Part shown: in pieces, positions 1-6,567 of the stretch | Position numbering within the stretch: the first letter of the stretch is position 1 | Layout: each line of letters begins with the position of its first letter | Source: an uncultured Collinsella sp. | GTDB lineage: Bacteria; Actinomycetota; Coriobacteriia; Coriobacteriales; Coriobacteriaceae | Assembly: GCA_902493145.1 (NCBI GenBank) | Contig: CABUOA010000018.1 | Span: 1 to 44,195 of the forward strand | Length of the DNA stretch: 44,195 nt | Direction of reading: 5' to 3' | Notes under the pieces: model-generated | What the model was told of the DNA's origin: nothing | Databases searched by the model: none | Seen by the model: the letters and a program-made list of their open reading frames with translations, nothing else | Position numbers and translations under genes: made by a program

Positions 1-291
1 CATAATCTCGACCAGGCGCTCGGGCGAAATCTCAAGCCCAAAATTGCCCGTCGAGATCTCGTGGTTTTGGCAGTAGACGCATTTGAGCGAACAGCCGCTA
101 AAGAAAATCGTGCCCGAGCCGGCCTCACCCGAGATGGGCGGCTCCTCCCACATATGGAGCGCCGCGCGGGCGACCTTAAGCGTGTCGTCGGCGCCGCACA
201 CGCCACGCGCGCCCTCGTCGCGTGCCGCGCCGCAACGGCGTGGACACAAATGGCAGGCGGGCGAAAAAAGTTCGGTCAACGACGTCGGCAT
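1..291 (-). CDS. Radical SAM protein, PflX/COG1313-like (5' part only)
   Basis: The reverse strand reads from ATG at 291 out of the window at position 1 (97 codons). The N-terminus has a cysteine cluster of the form CHLCPRRCG followed by GVCGA, then GCSLKCVYCQNH, which holds the CxxxCxxC motif that ligates the radical-SAM 4Fe-4S cluster. This order (extra CxxC/C cluster, then radical SAM loop) is typical of the PflX group, homologues of pyruvate formate-lyase activating enzyme of unknown substrate. The ATG is preceded by GGAG 9 nt upstream, and an in-frame TGA lies further upstream, so this is a true gene start. The C-terminal part is outside the window. Family assignment is good; the substrate cannot be told. 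Confidence 0.85.
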   Translation of the reverse strand, partial: MPTSLTELFSPACHLCPRRCGAARDEGARGVCGADDTLKVARAALHMWEEPPISGEAGSGTIFFSGCSLKCVYCQNHEISTGNFGLEISPERLVEIM

Positions 292-429
292 AAAAACATG
301 CTCCAAAACAACGATTCAGCAGCTCAAACGCAAAGGCCCGGACCGCACAGACGGCTCCAAGCCCAAGGCGCCGTAATCGTCCGACACGAATTTTGTAATG
401 TCAAGACTGGAATCAACAAAGTGCCGCTT

Positions 430-435
430 TATGAT
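430..435 (+). promoter_or_regulatory. -10 box of the candidate 6S RNA
   Basis: TATGAT lies 6 nt before the expected 5' end of the structured RNA at about 441. I see no convincing -35 hexamer at the right distance. Confidence 0.4.
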
Positions 436-440
436 GTAGG

Positions 441-612
441 TATTCCGCCCCCCGCGGAGCAACTGGGTGAACCGTCGCGTTTATTTAGGGAGCCCACACA
501 GTCGTACTTAGTACAGGTATCCTTCGTTGTTAAGGACGCTGGAACGGTCGATGAGGGCACCCACCTGTTTTAGGTGGGTTCATTTTCGTAACGTGGGGGG
601 TGGTTTTCTTTT
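441..612 (+). ncRNA. ssrS: Candidate 6S RNA
   Basis: There is no credible protein gene between 292 and 816, but 441-612 folds like 6S RNA. CCGCCCCCCGCG at 445-456 can pair with CGTGGGGGGTGG at 592-603 (12 bp with G-U pairs) as a closing stem, followed directly by a T-rich tract at 604-612. The interior is an open bubble with small hairpins (TCCTT/AAGGA near 520-537, and GTAC/GTAC near 505-515). From memory of low-GC Gram-positive 6S RNAs, two stretches look right: TTTAGGGAGCC on the 5' side and GGGCACCCACCT (555-566) on the 3' side. 6S RNA binds housekeeping RNA polymerase by mimicking an open promoter. The call rests on layout and motif recall; an Rfam RF00013 model search would decide it. 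The remaining 613-816 stretch shows no gene. Confidence 0.65.
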
Positions 613-816
613 GCCAAAAATTGCCATCGCAGATCCCGCGTGACGCCCAACGGCATTCGGCAGAACCCCCGCCAACATCCCAATATCTGGTAAGCGCGTG
701 ATAATCGCACGGCGCAAACCCCCGCACCCCCTCGGTCGAGTATCATGGGTCAGCTATGCCCTATTGCGCGTAGCGCCCTTTGACCTTTTCCTTCGACGCT
801 TGGCGGTTTTCGATTC

Positions 817-2016
817 ATGGCTTCATCCACGAGCTTCATACCGTACTTATGCGTGGCGGCCGCTGCCTTTATCACGACCTTTCTCGCGGTGCCCCTGGTC
901 AAGCGCCTGGCAATTAAGCTCGACGCCGTCGACTATCCCTCCAAGCGCCGCATTAACACCAAGCCCATCCCGCGCATGGGCGGCACCGCGGTCTTTTTGG
1001 GCCTCGTCGTCGCCTGCATCGTGCAGATCCTGGGCACCTGGTACCTGGGCTGGCCGCCCGTTTTGGTGCCGCACCCGCGCCTGCACATCAGCTACCCCGT
1101 GCTGGCACTCTCCTTTACCGTTATCTTTGCGACCGGTGCGATCGACGATATCCTCCAGCTCAAGCCCAAGCAAAAGCTGGCCGGCCAGGTTCTCGCCGCG
1201 CTTATCGCCTGCGTGGGCGGCCTAAAAATCGGCGTCATCATCAACCCGCTTGCCCCCGGCGAGATTATGCTCGGCTGGCTCGCCTACCCCATCACCGTAG
1301 TCTACCTGGTGGCGTTCACCAACATCATCAACCTCATTGACGGCCTTGACGGCCTGGCGACGGGTATCTGTGGCATCGCATCGTTCACGATGTTCTCGAT
1401 GGCCGTTCTCTCGGGCCGCATCGATGCCGCCGCGCTCTCCATCGCGTTGTTTGGCGCCTGCTTGGCCTTTTTGCGCTACAACTTCAACCCCGCGAGTATC
1501 TTCTTGGGCGACTCGGGTTCGCTGCTGCTGGGCTTTGCGCTCGGCTCCATATCACTGCTCAACGTGAGCCGCACCGCCGCGCTCACCTCGCTCATCATCC
1601 CGCTCATCGTGGCCGGTGTTCCTATCATCGATACGTTTAGCGCCATCGTGCGCCGCAAGCGTGCCCACATTAGCATTGGGCAGGCCGACAAGGGTCACAT
1701 CCACCACCGCCTGATCCAAGAGGGCTACAACCAAAAGCAGGCCGTGCTGCTCATATACGCCTGGTGCATCATGCTTTCGGCCGGCGCCGCCGCGATCAAT
1801 CAGGTCGAGGTGCCCACGCGCGTGCTCATCTTTGTCGTGCTCGCCATTGGCTCGGCTGCCTTCGCCAAGCACCTGCACCTGTTTGAGCCCGTCCTGCGCC
1901 ACCATTACAACAAGCGCACACACGAGGACGAGCTGGTAACCCCCGACGACCCCGCCTTCAAACAGGAGGAGCAGGCAGCTGAGGAGCGCAAGGAGGAGCG
2001 CCACCACAGGCGCTAG
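817..2016 (+). CDS. Undecaprenyl-phosphate glycosyl-1-phosphate transferase (WecA/TagO type)
   Basis: A 399-aa integral membrane enzyme of the MraY/WecA family. These transfer a sugar-1-phosphate from a UDP-sugar to undecaprenyl phosphate, the first lipid-linked step of wall polysaccharide synthesis. Visible signatures are KRRINTKPIPRMGG near the N-terminus, NIINLIDGLDGLATG (Asp-rich catalytic loop), FLGDSGSLLLGF and the cytoplasmic HIHHRL histidine motif. About ten to eleven hydrophobic segments are spread along the chain, and the tail is charged (Glu/Arg/His). It lacks MraY-specific context such as mur genes, so WecA/TagO is preferred. The ATG at 817 fits the usual N-terminus, but its ribosome site is weak. 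It stands alone on the plus strand, 180 nt ahead of trpS. Confidence 0.9.
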   Translation: MASSTSFIPYLCVAAAAFITTFLAVPLVKRLAIKLDAVDYPSKRRINTKPIPRMGGTAVFLGLVVACIVQILGTWYLGWPPVLVPHPRLHISYPVLALSFTVIFATGAIDDILQLKPKQKLAGQVLAALIACVGGLKIGVIINPLAPGEIMLGWLAYPITVVYLVAFTNIINLIDGLDGLATGICGIASFTMFSMAVLSGRIDAAALSIALFGACLAFLRYNFNPASIFLGDSGSLLLGFALGSISLLNVSRTAALTSLIIPLIVAGVPIIDTFSAIVRRKRAHISIGQADKGHIHHRLIQEGYNQKQAVLLIYAWCIMLSAGAAAINQVEVPTRVLIFVVLAIGSAAFAKHLHLFEPVLRHHYNKRTHEDELVTPDDPAFKQEEQAAEERKEERHHRR

Positions 2017-2194
2017 GGTAAGCTGCCGAGGATGTACCCAGGTGCCGCTGGCCAAGCGCAGCCACGCCGCACCCGTCGCGCAGCTCCGTACCCATCGCGC
2101 AAACCGCCCTTTCTCGCCCCTCTCCTGCTTACGCCTCAACCCCTTCAATAAACGCGTTATCATCTTGACCAATACGCATACGTTAGGAGCAATC

Positions 2195-3244
2195 ATGCCA
2201 AACGAGAACAGCTACGAAGTAGCGCTGCAAAAGAGCAACGCCATTCGCGAGGGTCTGGCAAAGACGCCCGAGAAGTTCACCATGCTCACCGGCGACCGCC
2301 CGACCGGACGCTTGCACCTGGGTCACTACTTCGGCACCCTCAAGGGCCGTGTTGAACTGCAGAACATGGGCGCCAAGACCAACGTGCTCATCGCCGACTA
2401 CCAGGTCATCACCGACCGCGACACCACCGAGCATATCCAGGACAACGTGTACAACATGGTCATGGACTACCTTGCCTGCGGTATCGACCCCGACAAGACC
2501 ATGATCTACGCGCACTCCGCCGTGCCCGCCGCCAACCAGCTCATGCTGCCGTTCCTGTCGCTGGTGTCCGAGGCCGAGCTGGCGCGCAACCCCACGGTTA
2601 AGGCCGAGATGGAGGCCTCGGGCCACGAGCTCACCGGCCTTCTGCTCACCTATCCGGTGCACCAGGCCTGCGACATCCTGTTCTGCAAGGGCAACGTGGT
2701 TCCCGTCGGCCGCGACCAGCTGCCGCACATCGAGCTCACCCGTACCATCGCACGCCGCTTTAACAACCGCTACGGCAAGGTATTTCCCGAGGTCGAAGCG
2801 CTGCTGTCCGAGACCCCGCTGCTGCCCGGCCTTGACGGTCGCAAGATGAGCAAGAGCTACGGCAACGCCATCAACATCTCGATGACCGCCGAGGAGACGG
2901 CCAAGCGCATCAAGAAGAGCCAGACCGACTCCGAGCGCATGATCACGTTTGATCCCGAGAACCGCCCCGGCGTGTCCGGCCTGCTTTCGACGGCCGCCAT
3001 CTGCACCGGTCGTTCCGAGGTCGAGATTGCCGAGGAGATCGGCATGGGCGGCTCCGGCCAGCTCAAGAAGTACGTGACCGAGGCCGTCAACGAGTACTTC
3101 GCCCCGATCCGCGAGCGTCGCCAGCGCTACGAGAACGACCTGGATTACGTGATGGACGTGCTGCATGAGGGCAATCGCCGCGCCAACGAGATCGCCGAGC
3201 AGACCCTGGCCGAGGTTCAGGACGCCATGGGCATGGTGTACTAA
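2195..3244 (+). CDS. trpS: Tryptophanyl-tRNA synthetase
   Basis: A class I aminoacyl-tRNA synthetase that charges tRNA-Trp, 349 aa, normal length for bacterial TrpRS. The nucleotide-binding HIGH signature appears as RLHLGHYFG at about residues 39-47 and the KMSKS loop as RKMSKSYGN at about residue 217. A longer reading from 2042 exists, but the ATG at 2195 is chosen because TAGGAG lies 7 nt upstream and the protein then begins at the family's usual place. A strong terminator follows 36 nt after the stop. No T-box leader is visible upstream. Confidence 0.95.
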   Translation: MPNENSYEVALQKSNAIREGLAKTPEKFTMLTGDRPTGRLHLGHYFGTLKGRVELQNMGAKTNVLIADYQVITDRDTTEHIQDNVYNMVMDYLACGIDPDKTMIYAHSAVPAANQLMLPFLSLVSEAELARNPTVKAEMEASGHELTGLLLTYPVHQACDILFCKGNVVPVGRDQLPHIELTRTIARRFNNRYGKVFPEVEALLSETPLLPGLDGRKMSKSYGNAINISMTAEETAKRIKKSQTDSERMITFDPENRPGVSGLLSTAAICTGRSEVEIAEEIGMGGSGQLKKYVTEAVNEYFAPIRERRQRYENDLDYVMDVLHEGNRRANEIAEQTLAEVQDAMGMVY

Positions 3245-3278
3245 ACCGATCTGCTGGCTTGAGCTTTCGATTGCTTTA

Positions 3279-3307
3279 GAGCGGGCGCTACGGCGTCCGC
3301 TTTTTTG
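3279..3307 (+). terminator. Intrinsic terminator of trpS
   Basis: AGCGGGCGC, loop TACG, GCGTCCGCT, then a run of six T. The stem is 9 bp with one G-T type mismatch. Confidence 0.85.
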
Positions 3308-3354
3308 TTACCCGACCGGTTCGGCTCCGTCCATCGCACTCCCCCGACAAACAG

Positions 3355-3394
3355 GAACAGGCCCGCTGGCAGTTAGTTGCCAGCGGGCCTGTTC
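3355..3394. repeat. Perfect 17-bp hairpin downstream of trpS
   Basis: Two perfect 17-nt inverted arms (3355-3371 and 3378-3394, GAACAGGCCCGCTGGCA and its complement) around a 6-nt loop GTTAGT. No T-run follows on the plus strand; on the minus strand it is followed by a weak T-rich stretch. The rest of 3395-3571 shows no gene, only small GC hairpins (GCAGGC/GCCTGC near 3450-3480; ACGGC/GCCGT near 3522). Confidence 0.7.
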
Positions 3395-3571
3395 CCGAAG
3401 TACACCGTTGAATCGCACAGAGGGGAGGAATGCGAATCAAACTCAACAGGGCAGGCTTTTTCATCGCCTATTGCCTGCTCCGTTGCTGAAAACAATATAG
3501 TTCACCGTGGTTTACTTTCTAACGGCAAAATACGCCGTCACACCTTCTCCATAAGTTAACCCCGGTAAACT

Positions 3572-3612
3572 AAAACCACCACAAAGGGGACAGGCACCTT
3601 TGTGGTGGTTTT
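3572..3612. repeat. Dispersed hairpin terminator, copy 1
   Basis: AAAACCACCACAAAGG, loop around GGACAGGCA, CCTTTGTGGTGGTTTT. It lies 16 nt downstream of the stop of the minus-strand MGMT gene. The A-rich/T-rich stem ends let it act as a terminator in both directions. Four more copies occur at 3979, 5556, 6512 and 37528. Confidence 0.85.
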
Positions 3613-3628
3613 GGCCACGGCGGAGCCG

Positions 3629-3949
3629 CTAGAGCCCTGCTGGCCAGCGACAGACGGCCAAGTCGACGTGCATGTCGTCCTTAAACGTCACGCCCTCCCC
3701 CAGCAAAAGTTCGCGCTGAGCATCGGGACCGCCAAAAGCAAAGCCCTCGCAAATGCGGCCATCGGCAAACACCACACGATGGCAGGGAATCTGACCAGGG
3801 CGCGGATTGCTATGCAGGGCATACCCCACGTACCGCGCACTTCGTGGACGACCGGCGAGCAGCGCCACCTGGCCGTACGTGGCGACCATCCCTTCGGGGA
3901 TCTGCTCGACCACCTCGTACACCCGCTCAAAAAAGCCCTCAGACGCCAT
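3629..3949 (-). CDS. MGMT-family DNA alkyl-transferase domain protein
   Basis: A 106-aa protein that consists only of the C-terminal DNA-binding/active-site domain of O6-alkylguanine-DNA alkyltransferases. The active-site motif is PCHRVV, so the methyl-acceptor cysteine is present. Alkyltransferase-like (ATL) proteins usually carry Trp at this place. The HTH and arginine-finger region is seen as ATYGQVALLAGRPRSARYVGYAL, with RPRSAR giving the finger. The N-terminal Ada-type domain is missing, making it about the size of ATL proteins. It either repairs O6-alkylguanine itself or flags lesions for other repair. ATG at 3949 has GGGAG upstream. Confidence 0.85.
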   Translation of the reverse strand: MASEGFFERVYEVVEQIPEGMVATYGQVALLAGRPRSARYVGYALHSNPRPGQIPCHRVVFADGRICEGFAFGGPDAQRELLLGEGVTFKDDMHVDLAVCRWPAGL

Positions 3950-3978
3950 TGCTCGCTCCCTTCAACCCAAACCAGCAT

Positions 3979-4018
3979 AAACCACCAAAAAGGGGACAGG
4001 CACCTTTGTGGTGGTTTT
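3979..4018. repeat. Dispersed hairpin terminator, copy 2
   Basis: Same element as at 3572 with one arm change (CCACCAAAAAGG against CCTTTGTGGTGG). It lies 10 nt downstream of the stop of the minus-strand DegV gene and just upstream of the MGMT gene. Confidence 0.85.
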
Positions 4019-4028
4019 GACCGGAAAG

Positions 4029-4883
4029 CTAGTTGGCGGGGCGGAAGAAGGCTACGGCTACGGCGCCGGGGCCCACGTGGGTGCCGATAGTGGCGCCAAT
4101 GGTGTGGATGGGCAGCTCGCTCTCGGCATGGCCAGCCCACAGCGCCGCACTGTCCTCGATATACTTCTTGAGCACCGCATCCGAAAGGCCCGTATAGCCG
4201 AGCGCCAGCGGCATGGAAAAGTCGATGCCGCCCGCCTTTTCGACCTTCTGGTTGAGCAGGTTACGACCGTTCTTGGAACCGCGCGCCTTACCCAGTTGCA
4301 CGATCAGGCCATCCTCGGCGGCCACAACAGGCTTCACGTTGAGTAGCGTACCCACGGCGCCGGCCGCAGCAGACAAGCGGCCTCCGCGCACCAGGTACTC
4401 CAGCGTCTCAAGCAAACCGATGACCACCACGCGGTCGCGAACGGCCTCGACAGCCGCCGCAACCTGAGCCGCGCCCTGGCCCTCGTCCACCAAGCGCAGC
4501 GCATACTCGACCAGCACGCGCTCGCCCAGGGTGACGTTGTTGCTATCCACCACATACACGTCGCCGCCCGGCGCCTCGGCAAGTGCGGTGCGAGCACTCT
4601 GGTTGGTGCCCGAAAGCTTGGCACCCACGGTAATAATCACCGCCTCGTCGCCGGCCTCACGAACCTCGGCAATCGCCTGCGAAAAGGCGTACGGGTTGAC
4701 CTGACCGGTCTTGGGCAGCTCATCACGCTCCACGAGCATCTCGTAAAAGCGTTGGTGATCGATGTCGACGCCATCCATGTACACATCGGCGCCAAAGGTG
4801 ACGGACAGCGGCAGAACACGCAGAGCGGGGTGCTCCGCCGGAGACATATCGCTGGCGGAATCGGTAATAATGCGGACGGACAT
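4029..4883 (-). CDS. DegV family fatty-acid-binding protein (FakB-like)
   Basis: A 284-aa DegV-fold protein. Members bind a fatty acid and present it to fatty acid kinase FakA for phosphorylation, feeding exogenous acyl chains into phospholipid synthesis. The N-terminus reads RIITDSASDM, the hallmark TDS(A/T)SD motif, and GTNQSAR near residue 90 contributes to the carboxylate site. An Arg-Gly-Gly-Arg-like segment (VRGGRLSAAAGAVGTLLNVKPV) is the other family signature. The start is placed at ATG 4883, not further upstream, because AGAAAGGA precedes it by 6 nt. No FakA gene is in the window. A MarR-type gene lies just upstream in the same direction. Confidence 0.9.
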   Translation of the reverse strand: MSVRIITDSASDMSPAEHPALRVLPLSVTFGADVYMDGVDIDHQRFYEMLVERDELPKTGQVNPYAFSQAIAEVREAGDEAVIITVGAKLSGTNQSARTALAEAPGGDVYVVDSNNVTLGERVLVEYALRLVDEGQGAAQVAAAVEAVRDRVVVIGLLETLEYLVRGGRLSAAAGAVGTLLNVKPVVAAEDGLIVQLGKARGSKNGRNLLNQKVEKAGGIDFSMPLALGYTGLSDAVLKKYIEDSAALWAGHAESELPIHTIGATIGTHVGPGAVAVAFFRPAN

Positions 4884-5002
4884 AGCGAATCCTTTCTTGC
4901 GCAGGTCTCGCGCAGGGAATTTTGACAACAATGTCCCGGCGCGGCGTGCGCGCTCAAACGGGACGATGCAGTTGTTGGCTGAAAGATAGTGCCAGCGCGG
5001 CT

Positions 5003-5452
5003 CTAAATCTCGCGCAGGGTGCTGAGGATCGTGCGCAGCGACGCATACATCTGCTCGCGCTGCTCCACGCCCATGGCCTTGCCGGTGGTATCGAGCACAT
5101 CGCGAATGATGCGATCGGCCTCGCTCATGCTCTCGCCGCCCAGAGCAGTCAGGCGCACCGGAGCACGGTACTTGACGGCCGCATCACCCGAGTCGTCAAC
5201 CTCGACGTAGCCGCCCTCCTCCAGATGAGCCAGTGTGCGCGAAACGGCGGCACGGGTAACGCCGGCCATGCGGGCGAGGTCGGCGCCAGTCAGGCCGTCC
5301 TTGCTGCGCTCAAGATAGTACAGGCACATGACATCGGAGCCCTTAAGGCCGAGCCTTGCGCCTTCGGACGTCTTGATGCGCTGAATCTCCTTGTAGAGGC
5401 CGCTGATCAGTCCGACAAAGTCCTCAAAACGTGTCTCGTCGTTCTGCTGCAT
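5003..5452 (-). CDS. MarR-family transcriptional regulator
   Basis: A 149-aa winged-helix regulator. The recognition region reads LTGADLARMAGVTRAAVSRTLAHLEEGGYVEV (helix-turn-helix followed by the wing start), flanked by helices that would form the dimer interface, as in MarR proteins. It lies 119 nt upstream of the DegV gene on the same strand and may be co-transcribed with it or control it. No effector can be inferred. ATG at 5452 follows AAAGGCGG. Confidence 0.85.
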   Translation of the reverse strand: MQQNDETRFEDFVGLISGLYKEIQRIKTSEGARLGLKGSDVMCLYYLERSKDGLTGADLARMAGVTRAAVSRTLAHLEEGGYVEVDDSGDAAVKYRAPVRLTALGGESMSEADRIIRDVLDTTGKAMGVEQREQMYASLRTILSTLREI

Positions 5453-5555
5453 GGTGACGACCGCCTTTCGCTTACATGATGCTAACGGGTAAACATCTTA
5501 GCCGCACAAGGCAACACCCGTACCCAAATATCCGATTTGTTAACCCATCAACATA

Positions 5556-5595
5556 AAAACCACCACAAAGGGGACAGGCACCTTTGTGGTGGTTT
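5556..5595. repeat. Dispersed hairpin terminator, copy 3
   Basis: AAAACCACCACAAAGG / CCTTTGTGGTGGTTT with the same asymmetric loop as copy 1. It lies 25 nt after the stop of the minus-strand B3/4-domain gene. Confidence 0.85.
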
Positions 5596-5620
5596 GAACC
5601 TCAATAAGTTTTAGGCGTTG

Positions 5621-6340
5621 CTATAACTCCACGCAAGGATTGTCGCGGGTCACAAGCGTCTTAACGACAACCGTCGCTCCCAAATACCGCTCGAGCAGCT
5701 CAGCGAGGCGATCGATCGCAGCCTGGCAATCCCCCATGCGCTCGGGCTCTACGCACTCAATCGCCAGGAACGCATCGGCCGAATCGTCGGACAGCGCCGT
5801 GCGAACGCCATCGCGCCAGTTCCAGCAGCGGCACACGGCGCCTGCATCGTCGATATAGGCAAGCTCGTCGGGCAGCGTCGGATCATCCGCCTCCTCGCCA
5901 AGTGGCAAGAACGCGTCGCCGCCGTCGGTCACCGTCAGGCGCAGATTGCCCTCAATAGCATGCAAACCCTCACCGCCAACGGGCAGCGCATAAGTCAACG
6001 AAATCGTGTTGTAGATATCCACCGCCGGCGTGATGTGGCCGACCGGCTTGCCTTTGAGCACGCGCTTGAGCAGGTTCTCAACTGAGCAACGCGCGCCCTT
6101 CTTGGTCTTGAACAGGCGATAGGCCTCGCGCCATGCCTTGACCGGCGCGTTCTCGCTGATGGTATCGCTGGTCAGATGGCGCTCCGCATCGATGTTGGCG
6201 CGGTCAAGCAGCGCGGCGATTGCATCCACGTCCTCCTGGGGAATCTGAGCCGCGGGCTTCATGCCCTTTACGACCACGACGCCGATAGCCGCCTGCGGAA
6301 ACAGCTCCCAAAACGAATCCTCGGCAACGAAACTCTTCAT
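5621..6340 (-). CDS. Solo B3/4 (phenylalanyl-tRNA synthetase editing-like) domain protein
   Basis: A 239-aa protein resembling stand-alone B3/B4 domains, the fold that edits mischarged tRNA in the PheRS beta chain. Supporting segments are the AEDSFWELFP start, APVKAWREAYRLFKTKKGARCSVENLLKR, and the GKPVGHITPAVDIYNTISLTYALPVGGEG block, which is the most typical part of COG3382 proteins. ATG at 6340 is chosen over one 15 nt upstream because GGGAG precedes it by 5 nt. The gene has its own promoter and a leader ending in a terminator-like hairpin, suggesting attenuation control. The true substrate of this family is not settled. Confidence 0.8.
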   Translation of the reverse strand: MKSFVAEDSFWELFPQAAIGVVVVKGMKPAAQIPQEDVDAIAALLDRANIDAERHLTSDTISENAPVKAWREAYRLFKTKKGARCSVENLLKRVLKGKPVGHITPAVDIYNTISLTYALPVGGEGLHAIEGNLRLTVTDGGDAFLPLGEEADDPTLPDELAYIDDAGAVCRCWNWRDGVRTALSDDSADAFLAIECVEPERMGDCQAAIDRLAELLERYLGATVVVKTLVTRDNPCVEL

Positions 6341-6385
6341 ATGTTCTCCCTTCATAGCGGACGCCCGAGTCCGGACGCCTAAACA

Positions 6386-6450
6386 AAAAGCGCCCTTACG
6401 ACGGCCACCTTCAAAGTCCTACGGTGCCGCCACAAGAGCGCTTACGCTGC
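6386..6450 (-). promoter_or_regulatory. Attenuator-like leader hairpin before the B3/4 gene
   Basis: On the minus strand GCGCTCTT pairs with AAGGGCGC, and inside it GGCGGCACC pairs with GGTGGCCGTC, the whole followed by five T (6385-6389). The T-run is only about 45 nt before the gene's ATG. A smaller hairpin (CCCC/GGGG) precedes it around 6455-6475. This layout, promoter then folded leader then terminator then gene, is that of a riboswitch or attenuator. I do not recognise the class. Confidence 0.55.
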
Positions 6451-6484
6451 CCCCATCCGGAGAAGGGGACGATATGTCAGACGT

Positions 6485-6513
6485 ATTGTAACCCGAGTCA
6501 TCCGCCCAAGCAA
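6485..6513 (-). promoter_or_regulatory. Promoter of the B3/4 gene leader
   Basis: Minus strand TTGCTT (6508-6513), 17-nt spacer, TACAAT (6485-6490). The start would be near 6478, giving a leader of about 138 nt before the ATG at 6340. Confidence 0.65.
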
Positions 6514-6553
6514 AACCACCACAAAGGTGCCTGTCCCCTTTATGGTGGTTTTT
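6512..6553. repeat. Dispersed hairpin terminator, copy 4 (inverted orientation)
   Basis: Same 15-16 bp stem, but the asymmetric loop reads GTGCCTGTCC on the plus strand, so this copy is inverted relative to the other four. It lies 15 nt after the pckA stop and overlaps the -35 region of the next minus-strand promoter. Confidence 0.85.
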
Positions 6554-6567
6554 GGTCTGAGGCGACG

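Noticed and set aside
445..457. 6C RNA motif (C-rich loop hairpin)
   Set aside because: Only one C-rich loop is present; the C run is better explained as the 5' side of the 6S-like closing stem.
6390..6476. T-box riboswitch before the B3/4 gene
   Set aside because: No specifier loop or proper AGGGTGGNACCGCG bulge; kept only as an unclassified attenuator-like leader.
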